This document shows positions 55,772 through 64,000 of a stretch of 64,000 nt of DNA, one piece after another; position 1 is the stretch's first letter; every line of letters starts with the position of its first letter. Position numbers and translations under genes: made by a program. A model generated the notes under the pieces. It saw only the letters and a program-made list of their open reading frames with translations, had not been told where the DNA came from and did not search any database. The stretch is from Nitrosospira multiformis. Its GTDB lineage: Bacteria > Pseudomonadota > Gammaproteobacteria > Burkholderiales > Nitrosomonadaceae. Location of the stretch: positions 1,550,001 through 1,614,000 of the forward strand of contig NZ_FNKY01000001.1 of assembly GCF_900103165.1 (NCBI RefSeq), read 5' to 3'.

Positions 55772-56497
55772 ATGATCCCCGTACTCGATGCGCTTTCGCG
55801 CGCCTTCCGCGATTTGTTCCGGTTTCAGGTCTTGTGGATTGTCATCTGGCCAATCCTGGTGGCCGCTTTGCTGTGGTTTATTCTGGGTGTGGTTTTCTGG
55901 AGCACTTTCTCGGGATGGATCGCAAGCGGGCTCACGGCGATCGGCATTCAAACCTGGCTTGAAGGCGTAGAACCGAGGTGGATTGCATATGGAATTCAGG
56001 GTGTGGCACATCTGATTCTTTTTGTGCCACTGGTTTTTATTACGGCGCTGGTGATTACCGCCTTGTTTGCCATGCCAGCGCTGGTTCATCTGGTAGCGGA
56101 TCGTGATTACCCGCAACTTGAACGTGAAAATAACGGCGGCATTACAGGGAGCCTGCTCAATGCCCTGCTCGCCATCGGCATCTTTATCGCCATATGGCTT
56201 GCCACCATTCCATTGTGGCTGGTCGGCGCGGGGGTAGTTGTGCCATTTATTGCCGCAGCATATCTGAACCAGCGTTTGTTCCGTTATGACGCGCTCGCGG
56301 AGCACGCGCGCCGCGAAGAGATGGGGACGATATTTTCAACCTGTCGCCCGTCGCTTTGGTGCCTGGGTCTGCTAACCGGTCTGGTACAATTCATACCATT
56401 TTTCAATCTGTTTGCGCCAGTGCTGGCGGCCCTGGCTTTCGTTCATTTCGGTCTGGCGCGCCTCGTGGAACTGCGTCATCGACCGGGTGCAGGATAG
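55772..56497 (+). CDS. EI24-domain (CysZ-like) inner-membrane protein
   Basis: The 241 residues contain four to six predicted membrane helices and match the EI24/CysZ family (for example SRAFRDLFRFQVLWIVIWPI in part, and FNLFAPVLAALAFVHFGLARL at the end). In E. coli, CysZ of this family imports sulfate; other members are uncharacterised. Given the sulfate assimilation genes elsewhere in the window a sulfate role is possible, but nothing here shows it. AAGGAGAA precedes the ATG. Confidence 0.82.
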   Translation: MIPVLDALSRAFRDLFRFQVLWIVIWPILVAALLWFILGVVFWSTFSGWIASGLTAIGIQTWLEGVEPRWIAYGIQGVAHLILFVPLVFITALVITALFAMPALVHLVADRDYPQLERENNGGITGSLLNALLAIGIFIAIWLATIPLWLVGAGVVVPFIAAAYLNQRLFRYDALAEHARREEMGTIFSTCRPSLWCLGLLTGLVQFIPFFNLFAPVLAALAFVHFGLARLVELRHRPGAG

Positions 56498-56520
56498 TCA
56501 AGAATCAGGAGGGAATATCC

Positions 56521-58263
56521 ATGCAATTGCGCATACTTTATAGCATGATGTTGGGGCTGGCGGTGACGGCAGGCGGGGTTACCGGTACATTCGCTCATAC
56601 GGGCGAGAATGCTTCGGCATCCACGGTATCCGGGGCTGCCCACAAGCATCATGCGCAGGCGGTCCAGGATGATCAGGCTACACCCAGACTGTTAAACCTT
56701 GGGTCACATGCATTTCCGGTCAGCACCAGGAACAAGTTAGCCCAGCAATTCATTAACCAGGGACTGAATCTCTCCTACGCGTTCAATCATGCCGAGGCGG
56801 GCCGCTCGTTTCGGGAGGCGGCGCGGCTCGATCCCTCGCTTGCGATGGCATACTGGGGCCAGGCACTTGTGCTTGGACCCAACATCAACGCAATGATGGA
56901 GCCGAAGGATGAGGCGACGGCTCTGGATTTCGTACGGAAGGCTGCCTCGCTCATGGCGAAGGCATCTCCGCGCGAACAGGCGCTTATCAGTGCGCTGGAA
57001 AAACGTTATACCGGCAGCCCCGAGCAGCGCAAGGCGAGCAATAAGGCTTATGCGGATGCGATGCGGGAAGTCCATACACGCTTTCCGGATGATCTTGACA
57101 TCGCGATGCTCTATGTCGAGGCGATGATGGATCTCAACTCCTGGGGTTACTGGATGCGGGACGGTTATCCGATCGGAGGGACCGCCGAAATTGTCGCGCT
57201 TACCGAGAACGTGATACGGCGCAACCCCAAACATCCGGGTGCGGTGCATATGTATATCCACCTCGTCGAGCCGACGAGTACGCCCGAACGGGCGGAGAAG
57301 GCGGCCGATACCCTTCTTACGCTGATGCCGGCGGCCGGACATGCAGTGCACATGCCGTCGCATATCTATCAGCGTGTGGGCCGCTATGCCGACGCGATAA
57401 AGAGTAATCAGCTTGCCATCGCGGCTGATGAGGAGTATCTGTCGCATAGCGATGTGCAGGGAATGTACCCCATTATGTACACCCCCCATAACATTCACTT
57501 TCTGTGGTTTGCCGCTACGATGGATGGGCAAAGCCGGCTTGCGATCGAATCGGCGCGAAAGGTAGCCGGCACGATAGATGATGCGGCACTGGAGGCTGTG
57601 CCGGGAACGGGAATATTCCGTGTCACACCGTATTGGGCATACGCGAAGTTCGGGAAGTGGAACGAGATTCTGCAGGAACCGCCGCCACCGGCTACCAACG
57701 CTTTCCTTAAGGGGGGCTGGCATTATGTGCGCGGCCTGGCGTTCGCGGCAACCAGGCAGTTGCCGCAGGCTGAGCAAGAGCTGGAAGCGTTGCGCGGGAT
57801 CATGAAGAACGGGTCGCTGGATTGGCCGCTTATGTCGCTAAATACCGCACGCGACGTATTGAGTATCGGTCCCGAGGTGCTTGCTGGCGAGATTGCCACC
57901 GCCCGTGGACAGTTTGATTCGGCCATCGCACACCTTGACCGGGCGGTTCGTCTGGAAGATGCGTTGGTTTACACGGAGCCGTCGGAATGGCAGTCTTCCC
58001 CACGGCTGGTACTGGGTGCCATTCTGCTGGAAGCTGGGCGCGCGGCTGAAGCGGAGACGGTGTACTGGGAAGATCTGCGGAGAAATCGTAATAATGGCTG
58101 GGCGCTTTACGGATTGCTGCAGACGCTACGCGCGCAAAAGAAGGACGACCAGGCGGCATTAATCGAGGCACGTTTCAAAAAGGCGTGGGCGCGTGCCGAT
58201 GTGGCGCTTAACGCATCGCGGTTCGGCTGCATTGCGGCGCCCCCGGCAGAAGTAGCACCATAG
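56521..58263 (+). CDS. Exported tetratricopeptide-repeat protein
   Basis: The 580 residues have a signal peptide (cleavage near TFAHT), a His-rich stretch (HKHHAQ) near 40 and TPR-like helical repeats across most of the chain (AGRSFREAARLDPSLAMAYWGQAL, ERAEKAADTLLTLMPAAGHAVHMPSHIYQRVGRY, both given in part). Conserved His residues in HMYIHLVEP and HMPSHIY suggest a metal or ligand site. The start follows AGGAGGG and overlaps nothing; a longer frame from 56356 lies inside the EI24 gene. Function unknown. Confidence 0.85.
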   Translation: MQLRILYSMMLGLAVTAGGVTGTFAHTGENASASTVSGAAHKHHAQAVQDDQATPRLLNLGSHAFPVSTRNKLAQQFINQGLNLSYAFNHAEAGRSFREAARLDPSLAMAYWGQALVLGPNINAMMEPKDEATALDFVRKAASLMAKASPREQALISALEKRYTGSPEQRKASNKAYADAMREVHTRFPDDLDIAMLYVEAMMDLNSWGYWMRDGYPIGGTAEIVALTENVIRRNPKHPGAVHMYIHLVEPTSTPERAEKAADTLLTLMPAAGHAVHMPSHIYQRVGRYADAIKSNQLAIAADEEYLSHSDVQGMYPIMYTPHNIHFLWFAATMDGQSRLAIESARKVAGTIDDAALEAVPGTGIFRVTPYWAYAKFGKWNEILQEPPPPATNAFLKGGWHYVRGLAFAATRQLPQAEQELEALRGIMKNGSLDWPLMSLNTARDVLSIGPEVLAGEIATARGQFDSAIAHLDRAVRLEDALVYTEPSEWQSSPRLVLGAILLEAGRAAEAETVYWEDLRRNRNNGWALYGLLQTLRAQKKDDQAALIEARFKKAWARADVALNASRFGCIAAPPAEVAP

Positions 58264-58525
58264 GTTTATTGCCAATGTTTTTTGCGGCTATCGTCAATGA
58301 TGAACGAGAGCAGGGCAAACATCATAGGGAAAAAGCGGCCGGTGGTCGGTCTCCTGCGTCATGGCCACGAGTGGATGGCCTGAAGATCAGTTATCCTCCT
58401 CAAGCAACAGCCAGGATCTGTCGATAAGTAAATGTAGCTAAATTTTAAATAATCGGATCATCCCTGGCCCACCGGTGTTAGTTTATCGGAAACGCAAGCT
58501 AAACATCAATTGTAAAGGAGTACAC

Positions 58526-58957
58526 ATGAAAATCTTCTGGACAGCGTTTATCGCCCTTGCCGTGCTGGGTTTTCAATCCGCTGCCATGGCATATCAAGAT
58601 GCTTTCTCGAAACAGCGAGAACCAGGAACGAATGCGGCGAGGCAGCAAGCGCAGAAAAATAGTCAACCGGGATTGGGACTGGAGGGCAAGCAGCAAGGTC
58701 AGGAACCGAAGCCGTGGGAGGTGAGGCCGTGGGAGCAGCAGAATGCCACGGACGCGATAAAACAGCAGAAGGCTGTGGATGAAAGGCGCCGGGTGGGGAG
58801 AAAAGCCCGGAAAGAGCAGCTTGAACAAGAGAATAAGCAATCCCAGGAGTCTGGTTATTCAAGTCGCCGCGGGACGCACCAGCAGAGCAAATGGCAGAGG
58901 TATCAGCAGATGGAAAGTGAACGGTATGATCCCATCACGGGATTCCCACCAAGGTGA
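58526..58957 (+). CDS. Exported Gln/Glu/Arg-rich protein of unknown function
   Basis: The 143 residues have a signal peptide (cleavage near AMAYQ) and a highly hydrophilic mature part rich in Gln, Lys, Glu and Arg (KKSQPG-like, KQQGQEPKPWEVRPWEQQ), ending PITGFPPR. It is probably disordered or a single long helix. AAAGGAG precedes the ATG at 58526. No family is recognised. It stands alone between the TPR gene and rmuC. Confidence 0.72.
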   Translation: MKIFWTAFIALAVLGFQSAAMAYQDAFSKQREPGTNAARQQAQKNSQPGLGLEGKQQGQEPKPWEVRPWEQQNATDAIKQQKAVDERRRVGRKARKEQLEQENKQSQESGYSSRRGTHQQSKWQRYQQMESERYDPITGFPPR

Positions 58958-59082
58958 TGGGGGTACCTGGCAACTGTTTTCTGGCAGGCTGCCCGACGTG
59001 ACAAGATGTTGAGAAACGTGGAAGCGTGCGAAGTCCGACAGGCTGCTAGCAAATCAGATTCTCCGGTATACTTTACAACACA

Positions 59083-60210
59083 ATGCCCGAAACCCTGCTG
59101 ATTATCACCGCCGTCGCCATTCTACTGGTAACCATGGCTTTTCTGGTGATCAGGCTCGGCATGCTTTCGTCAATGATGCGTGACCTGCTGGGACAACAAG
59201 CAAGGATGATGGAAGACAAGCACCGCGACATGCTCAAGGACTTGCATGAAGGACTCGCGAATCAGGGTGACCGGATATCCGAAGCGCTTGCTAAAACTTC
59301 CGAGCAGTTGCGTGGAACGATGGAAGCGCGACTGGACCAGATCAGTGGGCGTGTCACCGAGCGGCTTGACGAAGGGTTCAAGAAAACCAACGAAACTTTT
59401 ATCAGCGTCATGACGCGGCTTGCGACCATCGACGAAGCACAGAAAAAAATAGATAGTCTTACCACCAATATGGTGAGCTTGCAGGAATTGTTGGGCGACA
59501 AACGCTCGCGCGGTGCATTCGGCGAGGTGCAATTGGAAGCACTGGTGCGCAATATTTTGCCAGTGGCGGCGTACAGCATGCAGTACACGCTTTCCAATGG
59601 CAGCCGCGTGGATTGCGTTTTGCGGCTGCCTCCACCCACGGGCATGGTGGCAGTAGATTCAAAATTTCCGCTGGAAAACTTTCATCGCATGTTCGATCGC
59701 GATGCGGATGAAGCCAGCCGGACATCGGCGCAAAGACAATTCAAGGCGGACGTGAAAAAACACGTGGATGATATCGCCGGCAAATACATCCTGCCGCCGG
59801 AAACCTGTGACGGCGCAGTCATGTTTGTCCCAGCCGAAGCGGTTTTCGCCGAGATCCATGCGTATCACTCCGATGTGGTGGACTATGCCATGCAGAAGCA
59901 GGTGTGGATAGTTTCGCCCACAACGCTGATGGCGGTGCTGAATACCGCGCGCGCGGTGCTGAAGGACATGGAGACTCGCGAACAGGTACATATCATCAAG
60001 CACGAGCTTTCCCGGCTCGGCAAGGATTTCGTGCGTTTCGACGAACGCATGAAAAAGCTCGCCGATCATATCCGTCAAGCCAACCAGGATGTGGAGGAGG
60101 TGCATATTTCCAGCCGCAAGATCAGCCAGCGCTTTGCGCGAATAGACGCGGTCGACGTGGATGTTCCGGAATTGGAAGGCAAGCATGCGCTGGAATCCGA
60201 TGAGAATTGA
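59083..60210 (+). CDS. rmuC: DNA recombination protein RmuC homologue
   Basis: Limits DNA inversions and other recombination in E. coli. The 375 residues have one N-terminal membrane helix (about 4-24), a coiled coil at about 30-135 and the nuclease-like domain with KRSRGAFGEVQLEALVRNILP, VDSKFPLENFHRM and VMFVPAEAVFAEIHAY (each in part), where the Asp and Lys are typical of PD-(D/E)XK-related folds. Complete. It precedes mtfA on the same strand with a 63-base gap. Confidence 0.93.
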   Translation: MPETLLIITAVAILLVTMAFLVIRLGMLSSMMRDLLGQQARMMEDKHRDMLKDLHEGLANQGDRISEALAKTSEQLRGTMEARLDQISGRVTERLDEGFKKTNETFISVMTRLATIDEAQKKIDSLTTNMVSLQELLGDKRSRGAFGEVQLEALVRNILPVAAYSMQYTLSNGSRVDCVLRLPPPTGMVAVDSKFPLENFHRMFDRDADEASRTSAQRQFKADVKKHVDDIAGKYILPPETCDGAVMFVPAEAVFAEIHAYHSDVVDYAMQKQVWIVSPTTLMAVLNTARAVLKDMETREQVHIIKHELSRLGKDFVRFDERMKKLADHIRQANQDVEEVHISSRKISQRFARIDAVDVDVPELEGKHALESDEN

Positions 60211-60273
60211 TTTAAAAACCCTGCCATCGCGCCCCTTGCTGGTAATTTCGGGGACTGATTCAGAGGTTTCTTA

Positions 60274-61071
60274 ATGTCCTGGAACTTCAAAGACTGGTAC
60301 CGCCGCCGCATTCTTGATAACGAATCCATCCCGGACGATCTCTGGAAAAGAACGATAGCGCAACTGAGATTTCTGCGGGGCCTGAGCCCGATCGAGCTGA
60401 AGCGCTTGCGGGAATGCGTCACACTGTTTCTTCATGCCAAGCAAATAAGTGGAGCACATGGACTGATTGTCACCGAGGAGATGCATGTGGTGATAGCGGC
60501 CCAGGCCTGCATTCTGATTCTGAATCTTGACCTGGATTACTACGACGGCTGGGTCGAGATTATTGTTTATCCCGGTGAATTCATTCGCGACTACGAATAT
60601 GCCGATGAGGCTGGCGTGGTGCATCACGCCAGCGAGCCGGTATCGGGCGAATCCTGGCTCGGCGGGCCGGTGATTCTTTCCTGGGAAGATACCGTCGCAG
60701 CGGAGGCGGGTGTCGGCTACAATGTGGTCATACACGAATTCGCTCACAAACTCGATATGCTGAACGGTGACGCCAACGGATCACCTCCGCTGCATGCCGG
60801 CATGAGCCAGCAAGCCTGGAGTGAAGTATTCAGCAAAACCTATGCGGATTTCTGCGTGAAGGTGGATGCAGTAGAGGCAATGATTATCGATTCTCATATC
60901 GACCATGAAATCGATCCTTACGCAGCCGAGAGCCCTGCGGAGTTCTTTGCTGTGATGAGCGAAGCATTTTTTGAGATGCCGCTGGTGGTGAAATTAAATT
61001 TTCCGGCGGTATATGAACAACTGGCACTGTTTTACCGCCAGGATACGGCACAACGGTGGATCGAATCATGA
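60274..61071 (+). CDS. mtfA: MtfA-family zinc peptidase
   Basis: In E. coli, MtfA binds the repressor Mlc and so derepresses the glucose transporter gene; it also has aminopeptidase activity. The 265 residues carry the zinc motif NVVIHEFAHKLDMLNG near 150 and the third ligand region YAAESPAEFFAVMSEAFFE. It overlaps the glucokinase gene by four bases (ATGA), so the two are coupled. GAGG lies upstream of the start. No Mlc gene is in the window. Confidence 0.92.
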   Translation: MSWNFKDWYRRRILDNESIPDDLWKRTIAQLRFLRGLSPIELKRLRECVTLFLHAKQISGAHGLIVTEEMHVVIAAQACILILNLDLDYYDGWVEIIVYPGEFIRDYEYADEAGVVHHASEPVSGESWLGGPVILSWEDTVAAEAGVGYNVVIHEFAHKLDMLNGDANGSPPLHAGMSQQAWSEVFSKTYADFCVKVDAVEAMIIDSHIDHEIDPYAAESPAEFFAVMSEAFFEMPLVVKLNFPAVYEQLALFYRQDTAQRWIES

Positions 61072-62078
61072 ATGAATATTTTGTCAGCGCCGATATTGGC
61101 GGCACCAAGGTCTTGCTGCAAGCAGCGGAGGCGACAGGTGGCTGCATGCAGGTACGCTACGAACGCCGCTATCCCAGCCGCGACTATCCGGATTTTTCCG
61201 ATATGCTCCGGGATTTTCTGGATGGGGTCGCGATGGCTGGAGTGGCCGGAAATCCGGCATCTGCCTGTTTTGCAGTGGCGGGGCCGATCACGCAACAGCG
61301 GGCAGTTCTTACCAACTTGCCATGGGTGATGGATAGCGCGGTAATCGAAAAAGAATTCTCCATTCCCGCCGTCAAGCTCATCAATGATTTTAAAGCTGTG
61401 GCATTGAGCATCCAAATTTTGTCCCCGAGCGATTTGGTAACGTTGCAGGCGGGAGGGACTTACGATAACGAGATGGGTGTTGTGCTCGGTGCGGGCACCG
61501 GCATGGGCGTGGCATGGCTGATATGGCAAGGCGACCGCTATATACCGTTACCCAGCGAGGCGGGGCATGTGGATTTTGCTCCCACCGATGAATTACAGGA
61601 TCACTTGCTTCAATATTTACGGAAGAAATTTGGCCATGTATCGGTCGAGCGGCTACTATCCGGGCCGGGATTGACCAATATTTTCGAGTTCCTCGAATTC
61701 CATCATCGGAACGATTCTCCGGAACTGGCGCAAGCCAGTCTGGGGGACACCGACGCGGCGCGAGTGGCGGATCTCGCATTTAATCATAAGCATCCCCTTG
61801 CGGTAAAAGCGATGGATTTATTTATTGAAATATACGGTGCTTATGCCGGGAACCTGGCGCTGTCGACGCTGAGCCGCGGTGGCGTATATGTGGCTGGCGG
61901 CATTGCACCCAAAATCATCGACAAATTGGAAGAAGGCGGCTTCATGAAGGCATTTTGCGACAAAGGGCGTTTTTCCGCCCTGATGAGTGAAATTCCCGTG
62001 CATGTCGTCATGAACCCAAGAGCCGGGTTGCTAGGCGCCGCATACGAAGCGCAGCGCATGCTGCTAAAAAATGACTAG
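61068..62078 (+). CDS. glk: Glucokinase
   Basis: Phosphorylates glucose with ATP. The 336 residues have the phosphate-1 motif SADIGGTKVLLQ at about 8-19, the catalytic aspartate segment LINDFKAVA near 107, the VLGAGTGMGVA motif near 140, and the C-terminal RGGVYVAGGIAPKI. This is the Glk (PF02685) branch rather than ROK. I start at 61068, at the overlap with mtfA. For an autotroph the enzyme would serve stored or recycled sugar rather than uptake (inference). Confidence 0.94.
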   Translation: MNEYFVSADIGGTKVLLQAAEATGGCMQVRYERRYPSRDYPDFSDMLRDFLDGVAMAGVAGNPASACFAVAGPITQQRAVLTNLPWVMDSAVIEKEFSIPAVKLINDFKAVALSIQILSPSDLVTLQAGGTYDNEMGVVLGAGTGMGVAWLIWQGDRYIPLPSEAGHVDFAPTDELQDHLLQYLRKKFGHVSVERLLSGPGLTNIFEFLEFHHRNDSPELAQASLGDTDAARVADLAFNHKHPLAVKAMDLFIEIYGAYAGNLALSTLSRGGVYVAGGIAPKIIDKLEEGGFMKAFCDKGRFSALMSEIPVHVVMNPRAGLLGAAYEAQRMLLKND

Positions 62079-62405
62079 ATTGTCGTCATGCTGCACTGCT
62101 TGTTGTTGCGTAGAAATACTATGCCCCTCCTCGTGCCTTGTCTGACGTCAATCCAGGCATTTTTGACGTTTCGCATCTGTCATTGTTGATCTGAATCCAA
62201 ACAAACTTTTGATATTATTAGCCCGATTTGCCATCAACTCGCGGCCGCCAGTAAATGGGTGCGTAGCGACCTGCCCAGAAGGTAAGGCAGATCACTCAGG
62301 CTAGTCCCCGCCAGCAGGTACAAGTGCCAATGAGAGGTGCGCGGTTGGACATTTGGAGGGGCCGGATTAAGTGGATCGTTTTCCTGGATAGAAAATTGTC
62401 AGCAG
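62079..62405. other. 327-base gap before greB
   Basis: No gene is supported. The centre (62170-62330) is AT-rich at first, then has G/C-rich short inverted segments such as CTGCCC/GGCAG near 62272-62292, which could form a leader hairpin. I compared it with the SRP RNA and tRNA patterns I know and found no fit. Confidence 0.35.
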
Positions 62406-63023
62406 ATGAATAAAGCATTTATAAAAGAACCAGAATCGGGCGACGGCCTGGATGAAGACGAGGCCATTGACCGATCACCTCCTATACCTGCGGGTAGCAA
62501 AAACTACATCACGCCGGGTGGTCATGGGCGGTTGATGGATGAATTTCTATGGCTGATGAACAAGGAGCGCCCTCAAGTGACGGCGACGGTGTCGTGGGCC
62601 GCCGGGAATGGCGATCGTTCGGAGAATGGCGATTATATCTATGGCAAAAAGCGTCTGCGCGAAATCGATCGGCGTATTCGTTTTCTGACCCGGCGCCTGG
62701 ATGTGGCTGAAGTCGTGGACCCCACCGCACCGAGGGAAGATGACGAGCGAATTTTCTTCGGTGCTACGGTCACATTCACCAATCAGAAAGGCGAAGAAAA
62801 AACGGTATCCATTGTGGGTGTTGACGAGATTGACACCTCAAAAGGCTACATAAGCTGGATTTCACCGATGGCGCGTGCGTTGATCAAGGCGCGGGAAGGC
62901 GATGTGGTGACGCTGCACGCACCGGGCGGGGTTGAAGAACTGGAAATTCTGGAGGTCAAATACCAGACTATTCCCATGGAATTATTCGGTCAGCGGATCG
63001 ACGCAGGAAATGAGGAGATGTAG
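62406..63023 (+). CDS. greB: Transcription elongation factor GreB
   Basis: Binds the secondary channel of RNA polymerase and triggers cleavage of backtracked RNA. The 205 residues have an acidic N-terminal extension (about 1-35), then KNYITPGGHGRLMDEFLWL, the coiled-coil tip acidic residues in VVDPTAPREDDERIFFGATV, and the FKBP-like domain with SWISPMARALIKAREGD. The GreA/B fold is complete. The start at 62406 was chosen over a longer frame with 23 unrelated residues; no strong ribosome site. It ends just before the REP-like pair. Confidence 0.93.
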   Translation: MNKAFIKEPESGDGLDEDEAIDRSPPIPAGSKNYITPGGHGRLMDEFLWLMNKERPQVTATVSWAAGNGDRSENGDYIYGKKRLREIDRRIRFLTRRLDVAEVVDPTAPREDDERIFFGATVTFTNQKGEEKTVSIVGVDEIDTSKGYISWISPMARALIKAREGDVVTLHAPGGVEELEILEVKYQTIPMELFGQRIDAGNEEM

Positions 63024-63027
63024 AAAT

Positions 63028-63134
63028 GTAGAGTGCAATAAGCGAAGCGCATTGCACCGTACGAGAATCCATGAAATACCGCGACTATTGCCAGTTTCAT
63101 ACGGCGCAATGCGCTTCGCTTATTGCCGCCCTAC
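63028..63134. repeat. REP-like inverted pair downstream of greB
   Basis: Arms GTAGAGTGCAATAAGCGAAG... at 63028-63062 and CATACGGCGCAATGCGCTTC... at 63098-63134 are near-perfect inverted copies, the same family as at 3191-3323. Paired arms like this can form a long stem and act as a terminator or recombination site. Confidence 0.75.
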
Positions 63135-63211
63135 TTTTTATGTTTGTTGACAGATATAGCAAGCCAGCAACGCTTCTGTGAGGGATTATTCAGATATACC
63201 CTTGATTGACG

Positions 63212-64000
63212 ATGAAATCTCTCACTTCCCGCGATAATCCATTCTTCAGACAACTCATCAAGCTGGAAGATTCCGTCCGGCAACGTAGAGCAGTTGGCCT
63301 GACGCTGCTTGACGGTATTCATCTGATCAGCGCTTATCGTCTTGCGCTAGGTCCGCCGAAAACCCTTATCGTGAGCGAATCGGGTTGCGAGAACATGGAG
63401 ATAAAACGTTTGCTGGCGGAGCGGGGAGTGGACGTGGACTTGGTTGTGCTGAGCGATGTATTGTTCCGTGAGGCCTCCCCGGTAAAAACACCCACCGGCA
63501 TCATGGCGCTGATATCCATCCCTCCCGCCGCAACTATACCCGTGCATAAGGATGGAAAGGGTGAAAGGGGCGAACCTTTTTGCGTGCTGCTCGAAGCCAT
63601 GCAAGACCCCGGAAATTTGGGTTCCATCCTGCGTTCCGCCGCCGCTGCGGGCGCAAGCGACGTCTATCTCTCTGATGGTTGCGCCGATGCCTGGTCGCCC
63701 AAAACGCTGCGTGCCGCCATGGGCGCACATTTTCTGCTGCGCATACACGAACGGTCCGATCTGGTCGAAGTGGCGCGGGCGTTCAACGGCAAGGTCATTG
63801 CAACCACCTTGAAAGCTAGAATAAGCCTTTATCAGACCCAATTAACCGGCTCGATCGCGTTCGTGTTCGGCAACGAGGGTGCGGGGCTGTCGGATGCGGT
63901 GCTGCGAGCCACCAGCGAACAAATCAACATTCCCATGCTCGGAGGCACGGAATCATTGAATGCGGCTGCTGCGGCGGCGGTATGTTTTTTCGAGAGGGTG
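63212..64000 (+). CDS. TrmH/SpoU-family RNA 2'-O-methyltransferase, cut by the window edge
   Basis: An open frame of 263 codons runs off the right edge. The N-terminal part (MKSLTSRDNPFFRQLIKLED, then RAVGLTLLDGIHLI) is a substrate-binding domain of SpoU enzymes, and the rest carries the three knot motifs QDPGNLGSILRSAAAAG, VFGNEGAGLS and IPMLGGTESLNAAAAAA. It probably methylates 23S rRNA or tRNA; the exact target (RlmB-like or TsnR-like) is not clear. The missing part should be only a few residues after FFERV. Confidence 0.92.
   Translation, partial: MKSLTSRDNPFFRQLIKLEDSVRQRRAVGLTLLDGIHLISAYRLALGPPKTLIVSESGCENMEIKRLLAERGVDVDLVVLSDVLFREASPVKTPTGIMALISIPPAATIPVHKDGKGERGEPFCVLLEAMQDPGNLGSILRSAAAAGASDVYLSDGCADAWSPKTLRAAMGAHFLLRIHERSDLVEVARAFNGKVIATTLKARISLYQTQLTGSIAFVFGNEGAGLSDAVLRATSEQINIPMLGGTESLNAAAAAAVCFFERV

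Noticed and set aside
62079-62405. Possible small RNA (SRP-like AGAAGGTAAGGCAG segment)
   Set aside because: The conserved SRP loop is not matched and no complete fold or terminator is visible.

Overview
The window looks like a chromosomal segment of a betaproteobacterium, most likely a Nitrosomonadales ammonia oxidiser of the Nitrosospira type. I infer this from gene order and protein style: argB-slmA, gpmA-envC-ctpA-moeB, yibN-grxC-secB-gpsA, a glrK-qseG-glrR triad, split pntAA/pntAB/pntB and PEP-CTERM proteins. No amo, hao, 16S rRNA or tRNA gene is present, so the genus is not proven. There is no CRISPR array, prophage or complete insertion sequence. Coding is dense and mostly housekeeping.

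Layout. 1-6.3 kb: a clipped CDS tail, argB, slmA, a GC-rich repeat element, then moeB, ctpA and envC on the minus strand. 6.3-13 kb: gpmA (minus); the yibN-grxC-secB-SH3-gpsA operon; trmL and comF (minus); bioD; a small membrane protein. 13-18 kb: a 700-base gene-poor gap with one sigma-54-like site, a GGDEF-EAL protein, a metallo-beta-lactamase-fold hydrolase, and a row of four small lipoprotein genes, each with its own terminator or promoter signals. 18-22 kb: roxA-like, mutL and cysB (minus). 22.5-28 kb: a sulfate assimilation operon (sulfite reductase, cysH, cysD, cysN). 28-35 kb: a very large GltD/FNR-type flavoprotein fusion followed by the proton-translocating transhydrogenase. 35-41 kb: second copy of the repeat element, alanine dehydrogenase, a PEP-CTERM metalloprotease, a Kef-type antiporter, an ArsC-family protein and a Cys-rich secreted protein. 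41-44.5 kb: GlrK/QseG/GlrR-like signalling. 44.5-50 kb: a LodA-like quinone enzyme, hydrolase, phosphoribosyltransferase, M48 protease and a PEP-CTERM protein. 49.5-54.5 kb: two cyclophilins, an L,D-transpeptidase and a TPR protein (minus), then cysS. 54.8-64 kb: small secreted and membrane proteins, a TPR protein, rmuC, mtfA-glk, greB and a clipped RNA methyltransferase.

How the genes fit together. CysB, CysD/CysN (without an APS kinase domain), an iron-sulfur-type CysH and a sulfite reductase make a pathway from sulfate through APS to sulfide with no need for CysC. The following flavoprotein fusion resembles both subunits of NfnAB joined in one chain and lies beside pntAA-pntAB-pntB, so NAD(P)H and low-potential electron supply may be linked here (inference). 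EnvC, CtpA, the L,D-transpeptidase, the SH3 protein and the lipoproteins form an envelope-maintenance theme.

Most worth a second look: the 0.3-0.4 kb dispersed element (two copies plus a fragment) whose inverted-repeat arm forms the end of moeB; the NfnB-NfnA-like fusion; a sulfite reductase with cysteine tetrads in both halves; a LodA-like enzyme with no flavoprotein partner beside it; and the lipoprotein array with duplicated promoters.
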